DNA from: Isoptericola halotolerans
Lineage (GTDB): Bacteria > Actinomycetota > Actinomycetes > Actinomycetales > Cellulomonadaceae
NCBI RefSeq assembly: GCF_013149785.1
Contig: NZ_JABEZU010000002.1
Span: 558,001-622,000 of the forward strand
Direction: 5' to 3'
DNA: 64,000 nucleotides
Shown: piece by piece, positions 26,182 through 34,704 of the stretch
Layout of the letters: each line of letters starts with the position of its first letter
How positions within the stretch are numbered: position 1 is the stretch's first letter
Position numbers and translations under genes: made by a program
Notes under the pieces: model-generated
What the model was told of the DNA's origin: nothing
Database searches by the model: none
Seen by the model: the letters and a program-made list of their open reading frames with translations, nothing else

Positions 26182-26982
26182 TCAGACGGCGGCGAGGTAG
26201 ATGGCGACGGTGTGGCAGGTGAAGCCCACCACCGTCAGCGCGTGGAAGATCTCGTGGAACCCGAACCAGCGGGGGGAGGGGTCGGGGAACTTGGTCCCGT
26301 AGACCACGGCACCCACCGTGTAGGCGAGGCCGCCGCCCGCGACGAGCCAGACGACCGCGGGGCCGCCGGCGGCGCCGAACTGGCCGAGGTACGCGACGGC
26401 CACCCAGCCGAGCGCCACGTAGACCGGCACGTACAGCCAGCGCGGGGCGTTCATCCACAGCACGCGGGCGAGGAGCCCGGCGACGGCGCCGGACCAGACG
26501 ATCGTGAGCAGCACGGTCGCGGTGCGGGTGTCCAGCAGCATCACGGCGAGCGGCGTGTAGGTTCCCGCGATGATGAGGAAGATGTTGGCGTGGTCCATGC
26601 GGCGCAGGACGGCCGCGACGCGGGGTGACCAGTTGCCGCGGTGGTACACGGCGCTGGTGCCGAAGAGCATGAAGGCGCTGAGGCCGAAGACGGCGGCAGC
26701 CACCTTGCCGGCCACGGGCTCGGCCAGGACGACGAGGACGATGCCCGCCGCCAGTGCCAGGGGCGTGGCGACGGCGTGGATCCACCCGCGCAACCGGGGC
26801 TTGAGGCGCCGGGCGACCTCGACCGCGCCCTCGGCGAGTTCCTTCGCCCCCTCGGCGACGCCCGTCGTGCCCTGGGCGACGTCCTTCGCGCTCCGGGCCA
26901 CGTCCTGGGCGGCGGCGGTGACGTCCGTTCCGGTCTCCGGTGCCTCGGCCCGGTGCGACCGGTGCTCGGTTCCTCCTGCCAC
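26182..26982 (-). CDS. PAQR/hemolysin III family membrane protein
   Basis: A 266-residue protein. The first 65 residues form an Ala/Glu/Lys helix with repeated VAQG, VAEGAKELAEGAVEVARR, unusual as an N-terminal extension. The PAQR core follows with seven membrane helices. Conserved metal-site residues are visible in SAVYHRG, MDHANIF and FHEIFHALTVVGFTCH. Related TrhA/YqfA proteins affect membrane fluidity and energetics. It is convergent with the nitrilase gene. A perfect 20-bp palindrome lies about 45 bp before its start. Confidence 0.92.
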   Translation of the reverse strand: MAGGTEHRSHRAEAPETGTDVTAAAQDVARSAKDVAQGTTGVAEGAKELAEGAVEVARRLKPRLRGWIHAVATPLALAAGIVLVVLAEPVAGKVAAAVFGLSAFMLFGTSAVYHRGNWSPRVAAVLRRMDHANIFLIIAGTYTPLAVMLLDTRTATVLLTIVWSGAVAGLLARVLWMNAPRWLYVPVYVALGWVAVAYLGQFGAAGGPAVVWLVAGGGLAYTVGAVVYGTKFPDPSPRWFGFHEIFHALTVVGFTCHTVAIYLAAV

Positions 26983-27026
26983 TGCTTCTCCTTCTCCGGG
27001 GTGGTCGCCCCAGGGGGCGACGGTTC

Positions 27027-27046
27027 AACCTACGGTACCGTAGGTT
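27027..27046. promoter_or_regulatory. Perfect 20-bp palindrome upstream of the PAQR gene
   Basis: AACCTACGGTACCGTAGGTT is fully self-complementary. It begins 45 bp upstream of the PAQR start in the divergent region with uppS. This length and symmetry fit a TetR-type operator overlapping a promoter. No regulator gene is adjacent, so the binder would be encoded elsewhere. Confidence 0.65.
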
Positions 27047-27214
27047 ACGCCGACGTAGGCGAGCTTGGTGGGCGACGACGCACCGTCCTGTGAAGATCGT
27101 GCGAGGACCCGGCGCGGTCCGCCCGGCAGGACGGAGCCAGGGGCCCGGGGCCCGGCACGGGAGCGGTACCGTTGTCCCGATTCGTCACCCGCCTCCCCCT
27201 TGCGAAGGACCAGC

Positions 27215-27976
27215 GTGCGCCTGCCTCACCCGCTGTACAGCCTGTACGAGCGTCGGCTCGCCGGCTCGCTGGACCGCGAGCAGATGCCACGGCACGTCGG
27301 CGTCATCCTCGACGGCAACCGGCGGTGGGCGAAGTCGTTCGGTGAGACCGCCGACACCGGGCACCGCAAGGGGGCCGACAAGATCACCGAGTTCCTCGGG
27401 TGGGCCGAGGAGCTGGGCATCGAGGTCGTCACCCTGTGGATGCTCTCCACGGACAACCTGGCACGCCCCAAGGACGAGCTGGCCAACCTGCTCGACATCA
27501 TCGAGGACGCGGTGAGCGACCTCGCCGGGTCGCGGCGGTGGCGGCTGCGCGTCATGGGCCGCCTGGACCTCCTGCCCGAACGCCTCGCCGGCACCCTGAG
27601 AGCCGCGGTCCGCGAGACCGCGGACGTCGTCGGGCTGCACGTGAACGTGGCCGTGGGCTACGGCGGACGCCACGAGATCGCGGACGCGGTGCGTTCCTAC
27701 CTCAAGGCCGCCCAGGCGGACGGCACCACCCTCGCGGAGCTCGCCGAGAGCCTGGACGTCGAGGACATCGCCGCGCACCTCTACACCAAGGGCCAGCCCG
27801 ACCCGGAGCTGGTGATCCGCACCTCCGGCGAGCTGCGGGTCGGTGGCTTCCTGATGTGGCAGAGCGCGCACTCCGAGCTGTCCTTCGTCGAGGCGTTCTG
27901 GCCCGACTTCCGGCGCGTCGACTTCCTGCGCGCCCTGCGTGACTTCTCCCGGCGTGAGCGCCGGCTGGGACGATAG
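27215..27976 (+). CDS. uppS: Z-isoprenyl diphosphate synthase (UppS family)
   Basis: A 253-residue cis-prenyltransferase. The signature HVGVILDGNRRWAKSFGE lies near residues 27-44, with the substrate aspartate in DGNRRWA. RTSGELRVGGFLMWQSAHSE and FVEAFWPDF near the C-terminus complete the family pattern. It elongates isopentenyl diphosphate toward the polyprenyl carrier for cell wall synthesis. The PAQR neighbour is shared with the mycobacterial short-chain Z-farnesyl synthase, so chain length is uncertain. The GTG at 27215 has GAAGGA upstream. Confidence 0.95.
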   Translation: MRLPHPLYSLYERRLAGSLDREQMPRHVGVILDGNRRWAKSFGETADTGHRKGADKITEFLGWAEELGIEVVTLWMLSTDNLARPKDELANLLDIIEDAVSDLAGSRRWRLRVMGRLDLLPERLAGTLRAAVRETADVVGLHVNVAVGYGGRHEIADAVRSYLKAAQADGTTLAELAESLDVEDIAAHLYTKGQPDPELVIRTSGELRVGGFLMWQSAHSELSFVEAFWPDFRRVDFLRALRDFSRRERRLGR

Positions 27977-28016
27977 ACCCTCGACCCGCGGCGACGACGC
28001 CCGAACAGGAGCTCCC

Positions 28017-28505
28017 ATGACACCGCCCGACGACCACCTGCCCGGGACCGCCCGCGACGCCGCGCGGACCTGGGAGGCGCTCTTCCGCACGCAGGTCACG
28101 CTGATGCGGCGCTTCCAGGCCGACGCCGTCTGGCAGGAGATCTCCATCCGCGAGTACGACGTGCTGTTCACGCTGTCCCGCGCCGAGGGCGGCACCATGC
28201 GCCTGCGCGATCTCAACGAGAGCGTGCTCATGGCGCAGTCGTCCCTCTCCCGGCTCGTCGAACGGCTCGAGGACCGCGAGCTCGTCCTGCGCACCGTGCC
28301 GCCGGACGACGCCCGGGGCACCCTCGTGGCGCTCACGGAGACCGGTCGGCGCATGCAGCGCACCGTCGGACGACGGCACGTGCGCGCGATGGAGCAGTAC
28401 GTCGGCGGCGCGCTCGACACGGCCGAGCAGGCCGAGCTGACCCGCCTGCTCGACCAGCTCAGGAGCGCTCAGCCCTCCATCCCGGACTGGCGCCCGCAGG
28501 ACTGA
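28017..28505 (+). CDS. MarR-family transcriptional regulator
   Basis: A 162-residue winged-HTH protein. The recognition region is MRLRDLNESVLMAQSSLSRL with VERLEDRELVLR, then the wing DDARGTLVALTETGRR. Typical MarR length with N- and C-terminal dimerisation helices. An AGGAG site precedes the ATG. It is 40 bp after uppS and 22 bp before the glycerate kinase gene, so may be cotranscribed with either. Ligand and targets unknown. Confidence 0.93.
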   Translation: MTPPDDHLPGTARDAARTWEALFRTQVTLMRRFQADAVWQEISIREYDVLFTLSRAEGGTMRLRDLNESVLMAQSSLSRLVERLEDRELVLRTVPPDDARGTLVALTETGRRMQRTVGRRHVRAMEQYVGGALDTAEQAELTRLLDQLRSAQPSIPDWRPQD

Positions 28506-28527
28506 CCCGTCCGGATATCCTCGGCGC

Positions 28528-29700
28528 GTGACCTCGCCGATGTCTCCTGAGCCCACACCGCCCCACGTCGTCGTCGTGCCCGACTCGTTCAAGGGCAGCC
28601 TCACGGCCGCCGACGTCGCCGAGGCGCTGCGCAGCGGGGTGCTCGCCGCGGCGCCGCACGCACGGGTGACCTGCCTGGCCATGGCCGACGGCGGCGAGGG
28701 CACCCTCGACGCCCTGCTCACGGCCTGGCGAACCCCCGTCCATCACGTCGAGACCGTCGACGCCGTCGGCCGTCCCACCACCGCTCGGTACGCCGTCTCG
28801 CCCGACGGCCGGACCGGCGTCGTCGAGCTCGCGGAGGCCAGCGGGCTCCCCGCCGTGAGCGACGCGCCCCTGCAGCCCCTGCACGCCGGCACCCACGGGA
28901 CCGGTGCGGTGGCAGCCGCCGTGCTCGACGCAGGGGTCGAGGAGGTGCTGGTCTGCCTGGGCGGCTCCGCGTCCACCGACGGCGGGGCCGGGGTGCTGAC
29001 CGGACTGGGCGCACGCCTGCTGGACGCCGAGGGTCGCCCCGTCCCCGACGGCGGAGAAGGGCTCGCCCAGGTCGCGTCCCTCGACCTGTCCGAGCTGCAC
29101 CCGCGTGCTCGCTCGGTGCGGTGGCGGCTGGCGGTCGACGTCACCAACCCGCTGGTGGGGGAGCTCGGCGCCGCTGCGGTCTTCGGCCCGCAGAAGGGAG
29201 CCGGCCCCGGGGAGGTGGCGTTCCTCGACGAGGCGTTGACCCGGTGGGCCGACCTCCTCGAGCGGGAGACGGGCGTGCGGACCCACGACCTGCCCGGCGC
29301 CGGGGCGGCCGGGGGTGTCCCCTCCGCTCTCGTCGCGCTGCTCGGCGCCGAGCCGGAGCCCGGGGCCACGCTGGTCGCGGAGTCCGTCGGGCTGCCGGCG
29401 GCGCTCGAGGACGCCACGCTGGTGCTCACCGGCGAGGGCTCGTTCGACTCCCAGTCGGTGCGCGGCAAGGTGGCCGACGGCGTCGCGCGGGTCGCTGCGG
29501 CGTCCCCCGCCCGGCCGCCGGTCGTCGTCGTCGCCGGGCAGGTCCTGCTGCCTGCCGAGCAGGCGCGAGCGGCCGGGATCGCCGCGGCGTTCTCGATCGC
29601 GCCCGGTCCGATCGGTCTCGACGACCTCATGTCGCGGACGGCGGTGCGCCTGGCCGACGTCGCGGCGTCGGTCACCAGCCTGGTCCTCGCCGGGCGCTGA
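28528..29700 (+). CDS. Glycerate 2-kinase
   Basis: A 390-residue GarK/GlxK-type kinase that phosphorylates glycerate, feeding glyoxylate or sugar-acid carbon into glycolysis. Seen: VPDSFKGSLTAADVAEAL, MADGGEGTLDALL, CLGGSASTDGGAG and FGPQKGA, all family hallmarks. Start is the GTG at 28528. Position directly after the MarR gene suggests joint control, but no binding site is evident. Confidence 0.96.
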   Translation: MTSPMSPEPTPPHVVVVPDSFKGSLTAADVAEALRSGVLAAAPHARVTCLAMADGGEGTLDALLTAWRTPVHHVETVDAVGRPTTARYAVSPDGRTGVVELAEASGLPAVSDAPLQPLHAGTHGTGAVAAAVLDAGVEEVLVCLGGSASTDGGAGVLTGLGARLLDAEGRPVPDGGEGLAQVASLDLSELHPRARSVRWRLAVDVTNPLVGELGAAAVFGPQKGAGPGEVAFLDEALTRWADLLERETGVRTHDLPGAGAAGGVPSALVALLGAEPEPGATLVAESVGLPAALEDATLVLTGEGSFDSQSVRGKVADGVARVAAASPARPPVVVVAGQVLLPAEQARAAGIAAAFSIAPGPIGLDDLMSRTAVRLADVAASVTSLVLAGR

Positions 29701-29724
29701 GCCCGGCGCCGCCGAGCCCGAGGT

Positions 29725-31704
29725 TCAGGGGTCGATGTCGTCGTGCAGGACCACGCGCGACAGCTCGACCTCGCCGCCGGGCAGCACCCAGTAGTGCAGG
29801 CGACGGGCCTGCGGAGAGCTCACCTGCAGCGACAGGCGCATCGCGTGGGCGCCGTCGTGCTCCCGCACGAGGTGCGGGCTGCCGCCGCCGTCGCCGCGGC
29901 GCAGCCGGTGCAGCTCGAACCCGGGGACGTCGGGAGCCCGTCCGGTGAGGACGAGGACCACCGCGCGGTGCACCCGGTCCTCCAGGCCCCGCCCGACGTC
30001 GGCGAGCGAGTCGCAGAAGCGGGGCCCGACCGCGAAGTCGGGCAGCGGGTACCGGGCCTTCTCGTCGGGGCCGATGATCTCCACCCAGGTGCGGAGCACG
30101 TCGAACCGAAGCTGGTCCTCCGGGTCGACGAAGCACCGCTCCGGCGCCGCCGACGACGGGCGTGCGGTGCGGTGGCGCTCCTTGCGGGCGCTGCGGATCG
30201 TGGCCTTGTACCGCTCGACGGTGTCGTGCAGCCGGTCGAGCCGGTCGCGCTGCTCGCGGGCCAGGTCGCGCAGCCCGGTGACCTCGAGCTCCAGGGCGTG
30301 CGCGGTGGCGCGCAGCTCCGTCACCTCGCACTCGGCGCGGTCGGCCCGTGACCGGTGCTCGTGGACGGAGAGCTCGAGCTGGTTGACCAGCGTCTTCTTG
30401 GCCGGGTACTTCGGTGACGACGGCGCGGCACCGTGCTGCGGGCGGGCGTCGTCGGGCGAGGTGGCAGCCGGCGTCGGTGCGACCGGCACGGCAGGAGGCG
30501 GACCGGAGCCGCGCGGTGGGACCGCACGGCGGGGACCCGGGCCGGGCAGCGGCCGGGACGGGTCCGTGGCCCGGTCCTGCGTGCCGGACGGTCCGCGGTC
30601 GTCGGGTGTCGCGGCCGAACCCTCCGGGTCGGCGGAGACCAGGGGCTCGTGCGCGGGTTCCGGGAGCCAGGAAGGCCCGCCGTCGAGCAGGCTGAGCGCG
30701 GGGAGCACCGGGTCGGTGTCGGCCACGTCGTCGAGGCGCAGGTCGGGGCGCAGCGTCCCCCCTGCGGGCCCGGGGACGGGGTGGCCGGGCAGCACCCGGG
30801 CCGCGACCGTCTCCCCGACGGAGAACAGGTCACGCAGGTCGTCGTCGCCGCGCGACGCACGGTCCCCCGCCACCCGGACGGTGACGGCCGGGGCGAGAGC
30901 CAGCAGCACGCTGTCGGCGGTGACGTGGTGCACCTGGGCGGGGACGACCGCACCCGGGGGACAGGCGTCGTGGACCTGGGCGAGCTGGGCGGTGGCGTCG
31001 GGCAGCATGTCGCGCACGTCGAACCGGCGGGTACCCGGGTCGAGGCGTCCGCGCACACGCATCCCCGGTGCCAGCAGCCGGTCGATCGGCACGACCGGCC
31101 AGGTGAGCTCCTGGGCGACCTGTGCCGTCGCGCCGGCGGCCGTGCGGACGAGGGCGCGGGTGCCGATGACCCCGAGGACCACCGCCCCGACGGAGCCGGC
31201 CCCCGCCGGGGCGGTGGTCCCGCCGGCGAGCCCCGCGGTGGCTGCGGCGGTGAGGGCGCCCTGGACGAGGCGTTCGTGCACGCGGGTGCTCCCGGCGTCG
31301 TCGTCCGCGAACCACACGGGGGAGCGTGACAGGTCGTGCACCCATCCGACCCCGACGGGGTAGACGCGGGACGCCCCGCCGTACACCTGCGTGCCGGGCG
31401 GCATGCCGTGGGAGAACGCCCAGGACGGTTCCCCGGTGTGCACCACGACGACCTCGGCCAGCCCGCGGACCTCGTCCAGCACCCGGTGCGGGTCGACGGA
31501 GGGTCCCCGGTCGCGCGGGGTGGAGACGACCACGACCGGCCAGGCGCGATCGGTGCGCTGCAGGCGGGCTGCCAGCGCCTCGGCGTCGGCGGTGGTGCGC
31601 GCGTGGCCCACGACGGTCGGGACGGGTGGCCGGGCGGTGTCCGTGGCGCCGTGCCCTCCGGCGTCGCCCGTGCCGCGCCGGGCCGAGGTGCGGACTGGGG
31701 TCAC
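29725..31704 (-). CDS. Large protein of unknown function with S1-like segment, coiled coil and conserved ends
   Basis: A 659-residue protein that I do not recognise. N-terminal part (about 25-160): alternating strands VVVVSTPRD, AEVVVVHTGEPSWAF and YGGASRVYPVGVGWVHD. Middle (about 160-330): beta-rich segments, including VVPAQVHHVTADSVLLALAP and FSVGETVAARVLPG, that resemble S1/OB-fold strands. Residues about 330-430 are Pro/Gly/Ser-rich and probably disordered. A coiled coil follows at about 436-510 (ELRATAHALELEVTGLRDLA). The last 147 residues form a separate domain starting CFVDPEDQLRFDVLRTWVE. No signal peptide. A strong AAGGAGG site precedes the GTG start. It stands alone, divergent from hemH. 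Role unknown. Confidence 0.85.
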   Translation of the reverse strand: MTPVRTSARRGTGDAGGHGATDTARPPVPTVVGHARTTADAEALAARLQRTDRAWPVVVVSTPRDRGPSVDPHRVLDEVRGLAEVVVVHTGEPSWAFSHGMPPGTQVYGGASRVYPVGVGWVHDLSRSPVWFADDDAGSTRVHERLVQGALTAAATAGLAGGTTAPAGAGSVGAVVLGVIGTRALVRTAAGATAQVAQELTWPVVPIDRLLAPGMRVRGRLDPGTRRFDVRDMLPDATAQLAQVHDACPPGAVVPAQVHHVTADSVLLALAPAVTVRVAGDRASRGDDDLRDLFSVGETVAARVLPGHPVPGPAGGTLRPDLRLDDVADTDPVLPALSLLDGGPSWLPEPAHEPLVSADPEGSAATPDDRGPSGTQDRATDPSRPLPGPGPRRAVPPRGSGPPPAVPVAPTPAATSPDDARPQHGAAPSSPKYPAKKTLVNQLELSVHEHRSRADRAECEVTELRATAHALELEVTGLRDLAREQRDRLDRLHDTVERYKATIRSARKERHRTARPSSAAPERCFVDPEDQLRFDVLRTWVEIIGPDEKARYPLPDFAVGPRFCDSLADVGRGLEDRVHRAVVLVLTGRAPDVPGFELHRLRRGDGGGSPHLVREHDGAHAMRLSLQVSSPQARRLHYWVLPGGEVELSRVVLHDDIDP

Positions 31705-31881
31705 GTCGCCTCCTTCGGCTCACGGGCGTACCGGGTCCTCCGAGCCTACCGGCCGTCGTGACCTGATCGTGACATTTGAGGATGCGGTCCGCGCGAGATG
31801 ACGCGACGTCGGTTCAATGTCACGTCCGACGGGACGTCCTCCGGGCGCCCGTCGGGCCGGACCGGTGCAAGGATGAGCCTC

Positions 31882-33027
31882 ATGCCGATGACCCCCCGCT
31901 CGGCCGACGCCGGCCCGTACGACGCCCTGTTCCTGTACTCCTTCGGTGGTCCGAACAAGGCGGAGGACGTCGTGCCGTTCCTCCGCAACGTGACCGCGGG
32001 CAAGGGGATCCCCGACTCCCGCCTCGAGGAGGTCGGCGAGCACTACTACGGCTTCGGCGGCAAGAGCCCCATCAACGAGCAGAACCTCGCGCTGAAGGCG
32101 GCGCTCGAGGCCGAGCTCGCCGACCGGGGTGTCGACCTGCCGGTCGTGTGGGGCAACCGCAACTGGGAGCCGTACACCGACGACGCGGTCGACGAGCTCG
32201 AACGGCTGGGCGCGCAGCGTGCCGTCGCTCTGGTGACCTCCGCGTACTCGTCCTACTCGGGGTGCCGCCAGTACCGCGAGGACCTGGCCGTGACGCTGCA
32301 GAAGCGTGGCCAGCTCGGCTCCGCGGGCTCCACCGGCGTGCAGTTCGACAAGATCCGCTCGTACTTCAACCACCCGGGGTTCGTGCAGGCCAACGTCGAG
32401 GCCGTCCTCGAGGGCTATGCCCGGCTCGAGGCACAGGGCGGTGCGCCCGCCGCGGCGAAGCTCGTGTTCGTCACGCACTCGATCCCCGACACCATGGAGG
32501 CGGCCTCACGGGTCTCCGGTGCCACCTACGCGGCACAGCACCTCGACGTGGCCGAGGTCATCGCCGGTCAGGTCGCCGCCGAGCGGGGCCACGCCGTCGA
32601 GTGGGAGCTCGCGTACTGCTCGCGCTCGGGGCCGCCGACGCAGCCGTGGCTCGAGCCGGACATCAACGACCTGCTCACGGAACGTGCGGGCGAGGGCCTG
32701 CGCGACGTCGTGATGTCGCCCATCGGGTTCGTCTCGGACCACATGGAGGTCGCCTACGACCTCGACACCGAGGCGATGCAGACCGCCACCGAGCTCGGCA
32801 TGAACGCCGTGCGCGCGGGCACCGTCGGCACCCGTCCCGCGTTCGTCGCCGGCCTCGTCGACCTCCTGCTCGAGCGTGCGGCCATCGCGCGCGGCGAGGA
32901 CGTCGAGCAGGCCACGGTCGGCGACCTGCCCGCCTTCCGCTCCGTGTGCGAGGTCGACTGCTGCCTGCGGCGCGACGGCGAGCCGAGCGGCGTGCCCGCC
33001 CTGTGCTCGCGCGACCTGACCCGCTGA
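31882..33027 (+). CDS. hemH: Coproporphyrin III ferrochelatase
   Basis: A 381-residue chelatase inserting iron into coproporphyrin III, the actinobacterial route to haem. Seen: [33 protein letters not shown], the active-site segment [10 protein letters not shown] and the conserved [11 protein letters not shown]. Cys128 (SGCRQYRED) and the C-terminal group Cys356, Cys360 and Cys361 suggest a [2Fe-2S] cluster as in other actinobacterial enzymes; this is an inference. The ATG at 31882 has AAGGA 8 bp upstream; ATGs at 31873 and 31888 are alternatives. hemQ follows 34 bp downstream. Confidence 0.96.
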   Translation: MPMTPRSADAGPYDALFLYSFGGPNKAEDVVPFLRNVTAGKGIPDSRLEEVGEHYYGFGGKSPINEQNLALKAALEAELADRGVDLPVVWGNRNWEPYTDDAVDELERLGAQRAVALVTSAYSSYSGCRQYREDLAVTLQKRGQLGSAGSTGVQFDKIRSYFNHPGFVQANVEAVLEGYARLEAQGGAPAAAKLVFVTHSIPDTMEAASRVSGATYAAQHLDVAEVIAGQVAAERGHAVEWELAYCSRSGPPTQPWLEPDINDLLTERAGEGLRDVVMSPIGFVSDHMEVAYDLDTEAMQTATELGMNAVRAGTVGTRPAFVAGLVDLLLERAAIARGEDVEQATVGDLPAFRSVCEVDCCLRRDGEPSGVPALCSRDLTR

Positions 33028-33061
33028 GCAGACCCGCCGTACCGGACCAGAAGGAGCGCAC

Positions 33062-33832
33062 GTGACCGACCACCACATCCACGCAGACACCGGCGAGGCC
33101 GTCGACGCCCAGGCCATCAACGAGTCCGTCCGCTACGCGATGATCTCGGTGTTCTCCGTGGCAGAGCCCCTGCCGGCCGAGGACGGCGCCCGCGCCGAGG
33201 CGGTCGAGGAGGCCGTCACGGCGCTGTGGGGCGACGGCGCCCACGACGGCACCGACCGCGACGCGTCCCGGACGCACGGCGACGTGGTGGTGCGCGGTGT
33301 CTACGACGTGGCGGGCCTGCGCGCCGACGCCGACCTCATGATCTGGGTGCACGGACCCACCGTGGAGTCCGTGCAGCACGCCTACCAGCGGCTGCGCGCC
33401 TCCCGGCTCGGGGCCGCTCTCGCGCCCGAGTGGTCCGTCGTGGCGCTGCACCGCGCCGCCGAGTTCAACAAGGGTCACGTGCCGGCCTTTCTCGCCGGCG
33501 AGCAGCCGCGGGACTACCTCTGCGTGTACCCGTTCGTCCGGTCCTACGACTGGTACCTGCTGCCCGACGCGGAGCGCCGGACGATGCTGCGCGACCACGG
33601 CATCGCCGCCGCGGGCTACGCCGACGTGCGGGCGAACACGATGAGCACGTTCGCCCTGAGCGACTACGAGTGGCTCCTGGCCTTCGAGGCGGACGAGCTG
33701 CACCGCATCGTGGACCTCATGCGCGACCTGCGGGCCACCGAGGCCCGCCGGCACGTGCGCGAGGAGGTGCCGTTCTTCACCGGCCCGCGGGTCTCGCTGG
33801 GTGACTGGGCGGACCGGCAGCCCCTCGCCTGA
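33062..33832 (+). CDS. hemQ: Coproheme decarboxylase HemQ
   Basis: A 256-residue chlorite-dismutase-fold protein that decarboxylates coproheme to haem b. Conserved landmarks include [42 protein letters not shown] and [13 protein letters not shown] with the reactive tyrosine region. Encoded directly after the ferrochelatase, so the last two steps of the coproporphyrin-dependent pathway are together. AGAAGGAG precedes the GTG start. Confidence 0.96.
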   Translation: MTDHHIHADTGEAVDAQAINESVRYAMISVFSVAEPLPAEDGARAEAVEEAVTALWGDGAHDGTDRDASRTHGDVVVRGVYDVAGLRADADLMIWVHGPTVESVQHAYQRLRASRLGAALAPEWSVVALHRAAEFNKGHVPAFLAGEQPRDYLCVYPFVRSYDWYLLPDAERRTMLRDHGIAAAGYADVRANTMSTFALSDYEWLLAFEADELHRIVDLMRDLRATEARRHVREEVPFFTGPRVSLGDWADRQPLA

Positions 33833-33882
33833 CCTGCTCGGTTCCAGGTGCTCAGGGGCCTGATCTTCGCCATGCTGGACCC

Positions 33883-34704
33883 ATGAGCACCTCCGAGGCC
33901 GCCACGACGCCCCCCACCGCCGCCGACCGCGTCCGCCAGGCCGTCGTCCTGGTCGGCTCCCTGGTCGCCGTCGCCGTCGCCGCCCTCGGCGCGGGGGCGG
34001 GCGGCGACCAGCCGGTCTCCGAGGCGGCGGGCGGTGCGCTGTCCGCCGACGCCACCGTGGTCGCGCCCGGCTCGCCGGCGTTCTCCATCTGGTCGGTGAT
34101 CTACGCCGGGCTGCTGCTGTTCGCGGTCGTGCAGGCGCTGCCCGGACGAGCCACCGACCCCCGCCTGCGGGCGATCGGCTGGTGGGTGCTCGGCACCATG
34201 CTGCTCAACGCCGTCTGGATCGGCGTGGTCCAGGCCGGCTGGCTGTGGGGCAGCGTGCTGGTGATCGTCGCGCTGCTGGCCGTGCTGTGCGTCACCTTCG
34301 TGCGGGTGCTGCGGATCCCCTCGACCAGGCCGCTGGACACGGTGGCGACCGACGTCACGCTCGGCCTCTACCTCGGCTGGGTGAGCGTCGCCACGCTGGC
34401 CAACGTCGCGGCCACGCTCGCCGCGGACGACGTGGGGGAGCTCGGGCTCGGCGAGAGCGTGTGGGGTGCGATCCTGGTCGCCGCGGGAGCACTCGTGTCC
34501 GTGGCGGTGGCGGTCTACGGTCGTTCGCTGCCGAGCCTGACGATCCCCGTCGGCCTCGCTGCCGGGTGGGGGCTCGCCTGGATCGCGGTGGCGCGGACGC
34601 AGGGTCCCCTCACGGACGTCGTCGTCGCCGTGGCTGCCACGGTCGCCGCGGTCCTCGCCGTCGTGGCACCGATCCTCGTCACCCTGGCCCGACGCCCCCG
34701 GTAG
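33883..34704 (+). CDS. TspO/MBR-related membrane protein
   Basis: A 273-residue membrane protein with about seven hydrophobic helices. The segment SPAFSIWSVIYAGLLLFAVV and NAVWIGVVQAGW resemble TspO/MBR tryptophan-rich sensory proteins, though it is longer than the usual 160 residues. TspO proteins bind tetrapyrroles, which fits the haem gene pair immediately upstream. The function is inferred from weak similarity plus context. The last 26 bp overlap the convergent methyltransferase gene. Confidence 0.8.
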   Translation: MSTSEAATTPPTAADRVRQAVVLVGSLVAVAVAALGAGAGGDQPVSEAAGGALSADATVVAPGSPAFSIWSVIYAGLLLFAVVQALPGRATDPRLRAIGWWVLGTMLLNAVWIGVVQAGWLWGSVLVIVALLAVLCVTFVRVLRIPSTRPLDTVATDVTLGLYLGWVSVATLANVAATLAADDVGELGLGESVWGAILVAAGALVSVAVAVYGRSLPSLTIPVGLAAGWGLAWIAVARTQGPLTDVVVAVAATVAAVLAVVAPILVTLARRPR

